Of a stretch of DNA of 62,194 bases, positions 35,922 through 45,961 are shown piece by piece; positions within the stretch are counted from its first letter, which is position 1; each line of letters begins with the position of its first letter. Origin of the DNA: Thermus igniterrae ATCC 700962 (GTDB lineage Bacteria > Deinococcota > Deinococci > Deinococcales > Thermaceae); assembly GCF_000376265.1 (NCBI RefSeq), contig NZ_AQWU01000061.1:1-62194 (forward strand), given 5' to 3'. The notes under the pieces were generated by a model, which had not been told where the DNA came from, did not search any database, and saw only the letters and a program-made list of their open reading frames with translations. The position numbers were made by a program, and so were the translations under genes.

Positions 35922-37475
35922 ATGAGGAGGCGGTTGGTTGCCTTGGCCTTGGCCCTGGATCTGGCCTTGGCCCAGGAGCGCAAAGTGGACGCCCTCCACG
36001 GGTACGCCTTGGCTCTCCCCGAGGGGTACGCCGCCCGGGTGCTGGACTACGGCCTTCTGGTGGGGGACCTCGAGGCCTTCCTCCTGGTGCGGGGCCTGCC
36101 CCTGAAGCCTCCCCGGGAGGCGGTGGCCCCCTTCCTGGAGGAGGCCAGGTGGCTTGCCCCTGGCCAGGCCCGCCACCACTTCAAGGCCTTTCCCGGGGGG
36201 CTTCTCCTCCTGGGCCAGGGGCTTGGCTACCCCTGGCCTCTGGCGGGAAGCCTGACGGGGATCCCCCTTCCCGCCTACCAGGACCCCTTCCTCCTGGGCC
36301 TCCGCTACGAGGCCGCCCACCTGCTCCTGCCCGGTCCCAAAAGCCTGCTCTCCGTGAGCGCCTACCTCCCGGCCGATGCCCCGGCCCAGGCGCGCAAGGA
36401 GGCCCTGGCGGTCCTGCGCTCCCTGGAGTTCCTGCCCCCTGGGGCCCGGGTGCCCTACGGGGTGCAGGCGGTGCGGGACCCGGTTCTGGGGATGGAGGCC
36501 TTCTATGCCCCTGTGCCCCAGGGCTGGCGCTTCCAGGGCGCGCTGGTGCCGGCCTCGGCCCATCTGCGCCACCTGGCCTTCCTCCTCCAGGGAGAGGGGG
36601 TTTCCCTGCGCCGCGACCTCCTTTACACCCAGGCCCAGGGCCTCCAGGGTGCCTTTGGCGGAGGCGCCCAGACCAGCCTCCTCTGGAACGGCCAGGGTAG
36701 CCAGCTTCCGGGCTTCCTCTGCCCAGCCACGGCGAAGGAGGTGGGGGAGTTCCTGCTCAGCCTCTGGGGCCAGGAGACCGGGCGGGCCTGGCAGGTGGGG
36801 AGGGTGGGGCCGGCCAGGATCTTCCAAAGCCGGGTGGGCCGCCGCCTTCAGGAACTCCAGGAGGCCTATGAGGCCTCCATGGCCGCAGGCCTCCCCTTCA
36901 CCCCCCAGCGCCAAGGGGTACGGCTGGAGCTGGAGGCCACCTCGGGGGGGCTGGTGCGGAAGGCCTATGTGGCGGGCCATGTGGTCTTTTTCAACCAGCC
37001 GAGCACTTTTGCCTCCAGCGCCTACTGCTCCCTGGGCCTGGAGGTGGTGCTTGAGGAGGGGACCCGCGAGGCCCTGGCCAAGGCCCAGCCCCTCCTCTTC
37101 GGCTTCCGCGCTGGCCTTAGGGCCCATCCCCAGTGGGGGGCCCTCGAGGCCCAGCGGGGACAGCAGGCGGGCCGGACCACCACCGCGGTTTTGCTGGAAA
37201 AGCTTCGCCAGGACCAGGAGTTCAACACCTGGATGCGCCAAAGCTGGGCCAATCTCCTCTCCGACCAGACCTACGTGCGCGACCCCAGCACCGGGGAGAT
37301 CTTCCGCGCCTACAAGGCCTCCTTTGACACCGGCACCTTCTGGCGCGACCCCGTCTTTGGCGGAGTGGTGGGGGCAGTGGAGCGGGGCGGGCGGTTGGAG
37401 GAGGCCTTGCGCCAGGGGGGCTGGCGGCAGCTGGAGGAGTCCCTCTCCGGGCTTCCCGGAACCTGGCAGCGGTGA
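35922..37475 (+). CDS. Exported protein of unknown function, 517 residues
   Basis: A signal peptide (LVALALALDLALAQ) and then a long soluble region without transmembrane helices. A first part (about residues 25-165) contains GYALALPEGY and a lipid-binding-like LTGIPLPAYQDPF; the second part (about 170-420) is rich in large hydrophobics, and the C-terminal 90 residues are helical and charged (LLEKLRQDQEFNTWMRQSW). I do not recognise a family. It starts 9 nt after the lipoprotein gene and 3 nt before a membrane-protein gene, so the three are cotranscribed. Confidence 0.7.
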   Translation: MRRRLVALALALDLALAQERKVDALHGYALALPEGYAARVLDYGLLVGDLEAFLLVRGLPLKPPREAVAPFLEEARWLAPGQARHHFKAFPGGLLLLGQGLGYPWPLAGSLTGIPLPAYQDPFLLGLRYEAAHLLLPGPKSLLSVSAYLPADAPAQARKEALAVLRSLEFLPPGARVPYGVQAVRDPVLGMEAFYAPVPQGWRFQGALVPASAHLRHLAFLLQGEGVSLRRDLLYTQAQGLQGAFGGGAQTSLLWNGQGSQLPGFLCPATAKEVGEFLLSLWGQETGRAWQVGRVGPARIFQSRVGRRLQELQEAYEASMAAGLPFTPQRQGVRLELEATSGGLVRKAYVAGHVVFFNQPSTFASSAYCSLGLEVVLEEGTREALAKAQPLLFGFRAGLRAHPQWGALEAQRGQQAGRTTTAVLLEKLRQDQEFNTWMRQSWANLLSDQTYVRDPSTGEIFRAYKASFDTGTFWRDPVFGGVVGAVERGGRLEEALRQGGWRQLEESLSGLPGTWQR

Positions 37476-37478
37476 GCC

Positions 37479-38288
37479 ATGGAGGTCCTCAAGTACCAGC
37501 CCTGGCAGTGGCGGGCCGCCCTGGGCCGCCTCCTCCTGGGCGGCGGGGTCCTCCTCCTCACCCTTTGGGTGGCCTTCGGGATGGGTCCCATCCCTGGCCT
37601 CCTGCTCTTGTTCGGCGCGGCCTTCGGGGGGCTCTACCTCTGGCGCACGGGGGTAGAACCCCTCCGGCGCGCCGGACTGGAGGTGCTCCTGGAGCCCGAG
37701 GGGGTCCGGATAGGGGAGAGGTTCTACCCCCGTGGGGCCTTCCGCGGCGTGGAGGGCCCCCGGGGGCGCTGGGCGGCCTATCTCCTTTCCCATCCCGCTC
37801 AGCCGGGACTCCACCGCCAGGGCAATCCCTTGGCCCCAAGCCCCCTCTTTCACCTGGACTTTGGGGGGGAACGGGTGCCCCTCTGGCTGGACCTGCCCGG
37901 GTGGGACCGGATGCTCAGGCACCTGGGCCTGGACTGGACCGAGCATCCCGGGCTTTCCCGCTACCTGAGCCTGGTGGAGGGCATGGGCTGGCTCAACGGC
38001 CTCCTTTATCCACCGCAGGAGGCGGAGGAGGTCTGGCTGAGGGCCCGGAGGCGCTACCGGCGCCTCATGGGCCTCCTGTGGTTGGGCTTTGGGCTCATGG
38101 TCCTAGGGTTTATCGGGGAGATTGCCCAGGTCCACAGGGTGGTGGAATGGGTCATGGTGGGGTTCACCCTGGTGGGGTTTTTACTGGCCATTTATGCCAC
38201 GGGGGTCGTGCTTGGGGGCCGGAACGTGCAGGGGTGGGGGATGCGCTACAACCCCTTGCGGGCTTTGAGGGACGAGGAACTCGCCTAA
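37479..38288 (+). CDS. Membrane protein of unknown function with four predicted helices
   Basis: 269 residues. Two N-terminal helices (LLLGGGVLLLTLWVAFG, PGLLLLFGAAFGGLYLW), a central soluble domain of about 130 residues with a PH-like beta pattern (LEVLLEPEGVRIGERFYPRGAFRGV), and two C-terminal helices. The charged C-terminus (RALRDEELA) should be cytoplasmic. Third gene of the lipoprotein unit. I recognise no family; a sensor of envelope state is one possibility but not shown. Confidence 0.7.
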   Translation: MEVLKYQPWQWRAALGRLLLGGGVLLLTLWVAFGMGPIPGLLLLFGAAFGGLYLWRTGVEPLRRAGLEVLLEPEGVRIGERFYPRGAFRGVEGPRGRWAAYLLSHPAQPGLHRQGNPLAPSPLFHLDFGGERVPLWLDLPGWDRMLRHLGLDWTEHPGLSRYLSLVEGMGWLNGLLYPPQEAEEVWLRARRRYRRLMGLLWLGFGLMVLGFIGEIAQVHRVVEWVMVGFTLVGFLLAIYATGVVLGGRNVQGWGMRYNPLRALRDEELA

Positions 38289-38323
38289 CGCCTGGTGTAG
38301 GGGTCATGGCAGGGGAAAAGCCC

Positions 38324-38329
38324 TATCCT
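38324..38329 (+). promoter_or_regulatory. -10 element of the RNase II-family gene (leaderless)
   Basis: TATCCT, 7 nt before GTG 38337, in the 48-nt gap after the membrane-protein gene. Confidence 0.45.
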
Positions 38330-38336
38330 TAAGGGC

Positions 38337-40124
38337 GTGGCTGCGCTCGTCATCTACAAAGGCCGGCCCGCCCTGGCGGAGGAGAGGGGCGATAAGCTGG
38401 AGCTCATCCTCCCCGATGGCGGCCGGGCCAAGGTTCGCTCCAAGGACGTGCTCTTCCTCCATCCGGGCCCGGCCTCCCTGGACCTGAAAGTGCCCCAGGG
38501 CGAGGCCGAGGCCGCCTGGGAGCTTCTGGAAGGGGAGCGGGTGAGCCTTCGGGAGCTGGCCGAGCTGCTCTACGGGGCCTTCACCCCGGAGGCCGCCTAC
38601 GGGGCCTTCCTCCTGGCCCAGGCGGGGGAGCGCTTCGTGCTGGAAGGCGACGGGGTGCGGGTTCGCACCCGGGAGGAGGTCTTGGCCCTCGAGGAGGCCA
38701 AAAAGCGCAAGGAGGAGCGGGAGAGGGCCTTTCAGGAGGCCCTAGAGCGCCTGCGCGCCGGGCGCTTTCTCCCCGAGGACCGCCCCCTCCTCGCCGAGGT
38801 GGAGGCCTTGGCCCTGGGGGAGAGGCGGGAAAGCCGGGTGCTGAAGGCCCTGGGCCAGCCCGAGACCCCGGAGGCCGCCCACGGCCTCCTCCTGCGGCTT
38901 GGCCTCTGGCTTCGGGAAAACCCCCATCCCCGCCGGCTGGGCCTGCCCCTGACCCCTCCGGAGCTTCCCGTACCTCCCCTGCCCCAGGAGGACCGGGTGG
39001 ACCTCACCCACCTTCCCGCCTACGCCATAGACGACGAGGGGAGCCAGGACCCCGACGACGCCCTCTTTGCCGAGGAGGTGGATGGAGGGTTCCGCCTCCT
39101 GGTGCACGTGGCCGATGTGGCCGCCCTGGTGCCCCCGGGAAGTCCCCTGGACGAGGAGGCCATGCGCCGAGGGGCCAACCTCTACCTGCCCGAGGGCACG
39201 GTGCCCATGCTGCCCCCTGGGGTCACCCAGGCCTTGGGCCTGGGGCTGGGGGAGGTTTCCCCTGCCCTTACCTTTGAGCTTTGGGTTTCCGAGGCAGGGG
39301 AGCTTCTGGAAGAGCGCCTCTACCCCAGCTGGGTGCGGGTGAAGCGGCTCACCTACAAGGAGGCCCTGGAGGTACCCGAGCTTTCCCCGCTTAAGGCCGT
39401 GGCCCAGGCCTTTTACCGAAAGCGGCTTGCCCAAGGGGCCCTGGACATCCAGCTTCCCGAGGTGAAGGTGCGGGTGGAGGAGGGCAAGGTGCGCCTCACC
39501 CCCTTGCCACCTTATGAGAGCCGCCTCTGGGTGCGGGAGGCCATGCTCCTGGCGGGGTACGCCGCCGCCCACCTGGCCCTGCGCGAGGGGCTTCCCTTCC
39601 CCTTCGCCACCCAGGAGGCCCCCTCCCGCCGGGTGGAGGGGGAGGGTATGGCCGCCATGTGGGAGCAGCGTAAGGCCTTGAGGCGGGCCCAGCTTAGGGC
39701 GGTTCCCGCGCCCCACAAGGGGTTGGGCCTGCCGGTGTATGCCCAGGTGACGAGCCCCTTGAGGCGCTACCTGGACCTGGTGGCCCACCAGCAACTTAGG
39801 GCCTGGCTCAAGGGGGAAAAACCCCTTTCCCAGGAGGCCCTCCTGGAACGGGTGGGGGCGGCGGAGGCGGTGGCCGACGGGGTGCGGGAGGCCGAGCGCA
39901 AGAGCAAGCTCCACTGGACCCTCCTCTACCTGAAGGAAGAAGGCTACGAGGGGCCGGGGGTCCTGGTGGAAAAGCGGGGCGGGCAAGGGGTTTTCCTCCT
40001 GCCAGAGTTGGCGCTTACCGCCCAGGTGGCCCTCTCCCAGCCCCTGCCCCTGAACGCGGAGGTCCGCCTTCGTTTCCTCGAGGCGGACCTCCCCAACCTG
40101 GAAGCCCGTTTTGCCCTGGTCTAG
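38337..40124 (+). CDS. RNase II/RNB-family exoribonuclease
   Basis: 595 residues. The RNB catalytic signature is AIDDEGSQDPDDAL, with the four metal-binding aspartates, and TSPLRRYLDLVAHQ further on. Instead of the usual cold-shock domains the N-terminal ~150 residues contain a basic and helical region that resembles the winged-helix N-terminus of the Deinococcus RNase II-family enzyme (my recollection of that structure). It is a 3'-5' RNA-degrading enzyme. GTG start supported by a -10 7 nt upstream. Its stop abuts the converging icd stop with no gap. Confidence 0.88.
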   Translation: MAALVIYKGRPALAEERGDKLELILPDGGRAKVRSKDVLFLHPGPASLDLKVPQGEAEAAWELLEGERVSLRELAELLYGAFTPEAAYGAFLLAQAGERFVLEGDGVRVRTREEVLALEEAKKRKEERERAFQEALERLRAGRFLPEDRPLLAEVEALALGERRESRVLKALGQPETPEAAHGLLLRLGLWLRENPHPRRLGLPLTPPELPVPPLPQEDRVDLTHLPAYAIDDEGSQDPDDALFAEEVDGGFRLLVHVADVAALVPPGSPLDEEAMRRGANLYLPEGTVPMLPPGVTQALGLGLGEVSPALTFELWVSEAGELLEERLYPSWVRVKRLTYKEALEVPELSPLKAVAQAFYRKRLAQGALDIQLPEVKVRVEEGKVRLTPLPPYESRLWVREAMLLAGYAAAHLALREGLPFPFATQEAPSRRVEGEGMAAMWEQRKALRRAQLRAVPAPHKGLGLPVYAQVTSPLRRYLDLVAHQQLRAWLKGEKPLSQEALLERVGAAEAVADGVREAERKSKLHWTLLYLKEEGYEGPGVLVEKRGGQGVFLLPELALTAQVALSQPLPLNAEVRLRFLEADLPNLEARFALV

Positions 40125-41402
<1,278 letters not shown>

Positions 41403-41420
41403 AGCTGACCTCCGGGCCAT

Positions 41421-41426
41421 AGCATA
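41421..41426 (-). promoter_or_regulatory. icd -10 element
   Basis: Minus-strand TATGCT, 18 nt before the ATG, giving a short leader with a GGAGGT site. Confidence 0.5.
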
Positions 41427-41451
41427 CCCCCTCCTCGGGGGAAAAGTGTCC

Positions 41452-41457
41452 TAGACT
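41452..41457 (+). promoter_or_regulatory. -10 element of the DAO-family oxidoreductase gene (leaderless)
   Basis: TAGACT, 6 nt before ATG 41464. Diverges from the icd promoter. Confidence 0.5.
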
Positions 41458-41463
41458 CTTCCT

Positions 41464-42576
41464 ATGCCGGATGCCGTGGTGGTGGGGGCGGGGATTGTGG
41501 GGGCGGCCTGCGCTTTCCGGTTGGCGCAGGCGGGGCTTAAGGTCCTGGTCCTGGAGAAAGAGGCCACCTATGCCCAGGGGTCCACGGGCCGGAGCGCCGC
41601 CGGGGTTCGGGTGCAGTTCTCCGAGCCCCTGAACGTTCTCCTCTCCTACCATTCCATCCTGGAGTACCGGGCCATTCCTGAGGCGGGCTACCGGCCTATC
41701 GGCTACCTCTTCTTGGTGCCTGAGGCCCTGCGGGAAGCCCAGGAAGAAGCCCTGAAGGGGCAGCTGGCCCTGGGGGTGCCGGTGCAGAGGCTCTCCCTGG
41801 AGGAGGCCAAGGCCCGGGTCCCCTTCCGTGAGACGGGGTTGGCCTTCGCCACCTTCGGGCCCATGGACGGGGTCATTGACCCCCACGGGGCCACAGCCCA
41901 CTACCTGGGGGAGGCCCGGCGGCGGGGGGCCGAGCTCCGCTTTTCTGAACCCCTCCTCTCCGCCCGCAGGCAGGGGGGGCTTTGGCGGGTGGAGACCCCC
42001 AGGGGGCGGTACGAGGCTCCCTACCTCCTCCTCTGCACGGGGGCCTGGACGGGGGAGGTGGGAAGGCGGCTGGGCTTGGAGCTCCCCGTCTACCCCGTGC
42101 GCCGCATGGTCTTCGCCAGCGCTCCGGCTCCCTTTCCCCACGCCTTTCCCCTCACCATAGACCTGGCCACGGGCTTCTACCTGCGCTCGGAGGGGGAGAG
42201 GGTCCTCCTCGGCCGCTCCAACCCCGACGAACCCCCAGGCTTCCGGGAGGGGATGGACTGGGGGTGGCTGGGGCCCACCCTCGAGGCCGGCCTTCTCCGC
42301 TTCCCCTTCCTGGAGGGCCTGGCCCTGGACCGGAAGGCCAGCTGGTGGGGCTACTACGAGATGACCCCCGACCACAACCCCATCCTGGGCTTTGTGGAGG
42401 AGGGGCTTTTGGTGGCCGCGGGATTTTCCGGCCACGGCGTGCAGCAGGCGGCCATGGTGGGGCGGCTCATGGCCGAGGAGGTCCGCCATGGCCGGGCGCA
42501 AAGCCTCAACATAGACCCCTTCCGCCTGGCCCGCTTCCGGGAGGGGCGGCTTGTGCGGGAGCGGGGCATCGTGTAG
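41464..42576 (+). CDS. FAD-dependent amino-acid oxidase/dehydrogenase (DAO family)
   Basis: 370 residues. FAD-binding GAGIVGAACAFRLAQAGLKV at the N-terminus, then STGRSAAGVR, and the C-terminal FAD contact MTPDHNPILGF and GFSGHGVQQA. This pattern is typical of sarcosine oxidase beta-like, glycine oxidase and D-amino-acid dehydrogenase enzymes. No partner subunit lies beside it. The actual amine substrate cannot be told. Confidence 0.88.
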   Translation: MPDAVVVGAGIVGAACAFRLAQAGLKVLVLEKEATYAQGSTGRSAAGVRVQFSEPLNVLLSYHSILEYRAIPEAGYRPIGYLFLVPEALREAQEEALKGQLALGVPVQRLSLEEAKARVPFRETGLAFATFGPMDGVIDPHGATAHYLGEARRRGAELRFSEPLLSARRQGGLWRVETPRGRYEAPYLLLCTGAWTGEVGRRLGLELPVYPVRRMVFASAPAPFPHAFPLTIDLATGFYLRSEGERVLLGRSNPDEPPGFREGMDWGWLGPTLEAGLLRFPFLEGLALDRKASWWGYYEMTPDHNPILGFVEEGLLVAAGFSGHGVQQAAMVGRLMAEEVRHGRAQSLNIDPFRLARFREGRLVRERGIV

Positions 42577-42636
42577 GTGCTTGGCCCGAGCCCCGGGATA
42601 AGATAAGGGGGTCCTTCGGGACGAAGGGAGGATTCC

Positions 42637-43086
42637 GTGCGCCTATTCCTGGCGGTGCTATTCCTGGCGGGTGCGGCCCTGGCCCAGACCGTGGTCAAGG
42701 GGCTTACCCCGGCCGAACTGGAGGCGGTACTCAAGCAAAGCGGCATCCCCTACGAGAAAACCGGAGCCCAGGAGTACCGGGTGGAGATGGCCGGGCTGAA
42801 GAAGGTGTGGCTCTACCTGGACTTTTGCCAGGCAAACCGGTGCGGGGTGCTCAGCCTGAGCGCGGGCTTTACCCTGGAGGAGCCCCCCGACCTGGAACTC
42901 GTCAACCAGTGGAACCGGGAGCATCGCTTCAGCCGCGCCTACCTGGACGATGAGGGAGCGGTTTGGGTGGAGTCCGACCTGGACCTCACGGGCGGGGTCA
43001 GCCTGGGGGCGGTGCAGGCTTTTCTGGAACTCTTTGCCGAAGAGACCCTGCCCGACTTCATGGAGCACATCGGCTTTGAGCCTTGA
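42637..43086 (+). CDS. Exported YbjN-domain protein
   Basis: 149 residues with signal peptide (LFLAVLFLAGAALAQ). The YbjN fold is indicated by GIPYEKTGAQEYRV, LVNQWNREHRFSRAYLDDEG and the final VESDLDLTGGVSLGAV. YbjN-like proteins are common in Thermus-Deinococcus and have been linked to stress and chaperone-like roles; here the exported form suggests an envelope role. GTG start follows GGGAGGA. Its stop codon lies in the -35 element of tRNA-Met. Confidence 0.85.
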   Translation: MRLFLAVLFLAGAALAQTVVKGLTPAELEAVLKQSGIPYEKTGAQEYRVEMAGLKKVWLYLDFCQANRCGVLSLSAGFTLEEPPDLELVNQWNREHRFSRAYLDDEGAVWVESDLDLTGGVSLGAVQAFLELFAEETLPDFMEHIGFEP

Positions 43087-43111
43087 CCGGGGCGGGGTCC
43101 TCCCCTAAGAT
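43083..43111 (+). promoter_or_regulatory. tRNA-Met promoter
   Basis: TTGACC (43083-43088), 17-nt spacer, TAAGAT (43106-43111). The transcript should start about 15-20 nt before the tRNA. The TGA of the YbjN gene lies inside the -35. Confidence 0.75.
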
Positions 43112-43133
43112 GGGGGGTGCCTGGGGCTTGCCC

Positions 43134-43210
43134 GGCGGCGTAGCTCAGGTGGTCAGAGCACACGACTCATAATCGTGGTGTCGTGGGTTCGAGTCCCACC
43201 GCCGCCACCA
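43134..43210 (+). tRNA. tRNA-Met (CAT)
   Basis: 77-nt cloverleaf with CCA encoded. Acceptor stem GGCGGCG pairs with CGCCGCC, D-arm GCTC...GAGC, anticodon stem CACGA/TCGTG with loop CTCATAA (anticodon CAT), and T-arm GTGGG/CCCAC with TTCGAGT. The elongator identity is supported by resemblance to E. coli tRNA-Met-m and lack of the initiator's C-A mismatch and GGG/CCC anticodon-stem pairs. A lysidine-modified Ile tRNA cannot be fully excluded. Confidence 0.95.
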
Positions 43211-43218
43211 GGAAGGAT

Positions 43219-43244
43219 GCCCACCGGCTTTGCGGCCGGTGGGC
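43219..43244 (+). terminator. Likely tRNA-Met terminator
   Basis: A 10-bp perfect hairpin (43219-43228 with 43235-43244) 8 nt after the tRNA; only TTCGT follows, so the T-run is poor. Confidence 0.6.
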
Positions 43245-43378
43245 TTCGTGCTACCGGGGAAATCTTGGGAACTTTGCCGGGGCAGTGGGGCACAGGCAGG
43301 TAGGGGACCTGACGGCGGGGGGCTGCTACACTGAGCGAGGAAAGGGCCCGGGATCCCCCCGGTCGCCCTGGAGGGTAT

Positions 43379-44701
43379 ATGCGCGCACACATCATCACCT
43401 ACGGATGCCAGATGAACGAGTACGACTCCCACCTGGTGGCCAGCGAGCTGGTGAGCCTGGGGTGGGAGCTGGTGGACTCGGTGGAGGAGGCGGACTTTGT
43501 CCTGGTGAACACCTGCGCCGTGCGGGGAAAGCCCGTGGAGAAGGTGCGCTCCCTCCTTGGGCAGCTGCGCAAGGAGAAGGAGCGCCGGGGGCTTCTCGTG
43601 GGCATGATGGGCTGCCTGGCCCAGCTGGACGAGGGGCAGCAGATGGCCCGCAAGTTCGGGGTGGACGTCCTTCTAGGCCCCGGGGCCCTCACCTCCTTGC
43701 CCGAGGCCCTTAAGGGGAACCAGCGCTTCTGGGACCTCACCTTCCGCGAGGACGTCCTGGACTACATCCCCCCGCCCCCCAAGGGGGCCCTCTCTGCCCA
43801 CGTGACCATCATCCGGGGGTGCAACCACCACTGCACCTACTGCATCGTGCCCACCACCCGGGGCCCGGAGGTTTCCCGCCACCCGGACCTAATCCTGAAG
43901 GAGATTGAGGCCCTCAAGGCGGCGGGGGTGGTGGAGATCACCCTCCTGGGCCAGAACGTGAACTCCTACGGCAAGGACCAGCCGGGCTTCCCTTCCTTTG
44001 CCGAGCTTCTGCGGTTAGTGGGCCAGATGGGCATTCCCCGGGTGCGCTTCCTCACCAGCCACCCGGTGAACTTCACCGACGACATCATTGAGGCCATCGC
44101 CGAGACCCCGGCCATCACCCGCTACATCCACCTGCCGGTGCAGTCGGGTTCCGACCGAGTCCTGCGTCGCATGGCCCGGGAGTACCGCAGGGCCCACTAC
44201 CTGGAGCGCATCCGCCGCATCCGCGAGGCCCTTCCCGATGCCGTCCTTTCCACCGACATCATCGTGGGCTTTCCCGGAGAGACCGAGGAGGACTTCCAGG
44301 AAACCCTCTCCCTCTACGACGAGGTGGGGTACGACCAGGCCTACATGTTCATCTACTCCCCCCGCCCCGGCACCCCCGCCTACAAGCACTTCCAGGACCT
44401 GCCCCGGGAGGTAAAGGTGGAGCGCCTGCAGCGCCTCATTGAGAAGCAGAAGGAGTGGAGCTACCGCCGCAACCTGGAGTGGGTGGGGAAGACCGTGGAG
44501 GTATTGGTGCGGGGGGCGGCCAAGGAGGAGGGGTACGTGCAGGGGCACGACCGGGGAAACCACCCTGTGCTCCTTCCCGCCCAGCAGGCCCCAAGGCCGG
44601 GCCTCTACCAGGTGGAGATCAAGCAGGCCACGCCGCACCTGCTCTTTGGGGAGGTGGTGGGCGCCACGGAGCCTGCCCCCATCCCTCTGCCCGTAGCCTA
44701 A
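43379..44701 (+). CDS. miaB: tRNA-2-methylthio-N6-dimethylallyladenosine synthase
   Basis: 440 residues. Adds the methylthio group at A37 of tRNAs reading UNN codons. N-terminal cluster cysteines in [18 protein letters not shown] and GCLAQ; radical SAM motif [13 protein letters not shown]-terminal TRAM domain. GGAGGG lies just before ATG 43379. The 134-bp stretch before it holds a possible -10 TACACT at 43327-43332. Confidence 0.95.
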   Translation: MRAHIITYGCQMNEYDSHLVASELVSLGWELVDSVEEADFVLVNTCAVRGKPVEKVRSLLGQLRKEKERRGLLVGMMGCLAQLDEGQQMARKFGVDVLLGPGALTSLPEALKGNQRFWDLTFREDVLDYIPPPPKGALSAHVTIIRGCNHHCTYCIVPTTRGPEVSRHPDLILKEIEALKAAGVVEITLLGQNVNSYGKDQPGFPSFAELLRLVGQMGIPRVRFLTSHPVNFTDDIIEAIAETPAITRYIHLPVQSGSDRVLRRMAREYRRAHYLERIRRIREALPDAVLSTDIIVGFPGETEEDFQETLSLYDEVGYDQAYMFIYSPRPGTPAYKHFQDLPREVKVERLQRLIEKQKEWSYRRNLEWVGKTVEVLVRGAAKEEGYVQGHDRGNHPVLLPAQQAPRPGLYQVEIKQATPHLLFGEVVGATEPAPIPLPVA

Positions 44702-44711
44702 GGGGGCCCGC

Positions 44712-45044
44712 ATGCGGACCATCCTGCCCTTCGCCGCAGCCCTGGCCCTTTTCGCCCTCCTTTGGGCCAGCTTCCGCTTCTCCCCTTGGGGGCTGGTGTG
44801 GGCCCTGGCCTCCGCCAGCCTGGTGTGGGCCGGGGTCTGGCGCTGGCAACAGGGGATGCTCTTCCGGGGGCCTTCCTGGGCGGCCCTGGAGCGCCTGGCC
44901 ATGAAGGAGGCCTGGCGCCGGGGCGGGGTGGTCTACCCCAAGGACCTGGCCCCCTTCCTGCCCGAGGCCGAGGCCCGGGAGCTTCTGGAGGGGCTAGTCC
45001 AGAGGAGCCTTTGCCGTAGGGAAGGGGAGGGGTACCGCTTCTAG
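44712..45044 (+). CDS. Small membrane protein of unknown function
   Basis: 110 residues with two N-terminal hydrophobic helices (LPFAAALALFALLWASF and GLVWALASASLVWAGVW), followed by a charged ~60-residue cytoplasmic domain predicted helical (LERLAMKEAWRRGG, EAEARELLEGLVQ) that resembles a winged-helix-like unit. It lies 10 nt after miaB and 8 nt before an FAD oxidoreductase gene, thus in the miaB operon. I recognise no family. Confidence 0.7.
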   Translation: MRTILPFAAALALFALLWASFRFSPWGLVWALASASLVWAGVWRWQQGMLFRGPSWAALERLAMKEAWRRGGVVYPKDLAPFLPEAEARELLEGLVQRSLCRREGEGYRF

Positions 45045-45052
45045 TTGGGACC

Positions 45053-45958
45053 ATGGAAAGGGAGGCCCAGGTGGTGGTCCTGGGGGCCGGGGTGGCGGGG
45101 CTTTCCCTGGCCCGCCTCCTCTGGGAGCGGGGCCGGCGCGTCCTGGTGGTGGCCGAGGCCCTGGGGGAGGCCAGCCGCCCCCCGGTGGCCCTGGTGAACC
45201 CCCTGCGGGGGCAACGCTTCGCCCTGGCCCTCGAGGGGGCGCGGGCCCTCGAGGCCGCCCTAGGCTTCTACGGCCGCTTTGTCTCCCTGCACCTTGGGGT
45301 CCTCCGCCCCGTGCCGGAAGGGGAGCGGGAAAGGGTGGAGGCGCGCCTGGTGGGAAGCGGGCTCCGCTACGCCTGGGAGGAGGCCGGGGTGGTCCTGGAG
45401 GAGGCCTTTTGGCTGGAGCCCAGGCCGCTTCTGCAACGGCTGGCTGAGGGACTGCCCCTCCTGAAGGCCCGGGTGCTGGCCTGGGACCCGCCCTTTTTGG
45501 TGCTGGAGGGCGGGGAGCGGGTCCGGGGGGAGGTGTTGGTCTATGCCGGGGGGAGCCGGGGGGTCCACCTTCTGGGGCTTGCCGGCCGCCATGTCCCCGG
45601 GCTGGTCCTGAGCCTCCTGGATTACTTTCCCCGGGCCGTAAGCTACCGCGTCTACCTGGCCGGGGTGGCCCTTGGGGGTAGCTACCTACCCCATGAGGCG
45701 CACCCCAGCCTTCCGCCGCCCACTGAGGGCGAGGTGGAGTGGCTCCTGGCGGGGGCCGAGGCCCTTGTGGGCTACCGGCCGCGGGTGGCCTCCGCCTGGC
45801 GGGGGGTTCGGTTCCGCCTGGCCCCTGGGGATGGCTCCCCTTTCGGCCTGCCCTACCTTTTCCCGGTGGAAGGGGGGTTTGCCCTCACGGGCTTGGGCTC
45901 CACGGGGTTCCTCTACGCCCCCCTCCTGGCGGGGCGCCTGGCGCAGGCCTTAGGCTAG
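45053..45958 (+). CDS. FAD-dependent oxidoreductase (DAO-like)
   Basis: 301 residues. FAD-binding VVLGAGVAGLSLARLLWERG at the N-terminus and a C-terminal FAD contact FALTGLGSTGFLYAPLLAG. It is shorter than typical DAO-family enzymes, with the substrate-binding lobe reduced. No substrate can be assigned. It is followed by a mobA-like gene within 3 nt, so both are read from the miaB operon. Confidence 0.8.
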   Translation: MEREAQVVVLGAGVAGLSLARLLWERGRRVLVVAEALGEASRPPVALVNPLRGQRFALALEGARALEAALGFYGRFVSLHLGVLRPVPEGERERVEARLVGSGLRYAWEEAGVVLEEAFWLEPRPLLQRLAEGLPLLKARVLAWDPPFLVLEGGERVRGEVLVYAGGSRGVHLLGLAGRHVPGLVLSLLDYFPRAVSYRVYLAGVALGGSYLPHEAHPSLPPPTEGEVEWLLAGAEALVGYRPRVASAWRGVRFRLAPGDGSPFGLPYLFPVEGGFALTGLGSTGFLYAPLLAGRLAQALG

Positions 45959-45961
45959 AGG

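Noticed and set aside
35288-37946. The pepF frame continuing leftward-upstream over 2.6 kb as a giant protein
   Set aside because: Composition changes to antisense type beyond ATG 35288, rightward genes with signal peptides occupy the region, and family length ends at this ATG.
43134-43210. tRNA-Ile2 with lysidine-modified CAT anticodon
   Set aside because: The stem and loop sequence agree better with elongator Met; identity is not proved by sequence alone, but Met is preferred.
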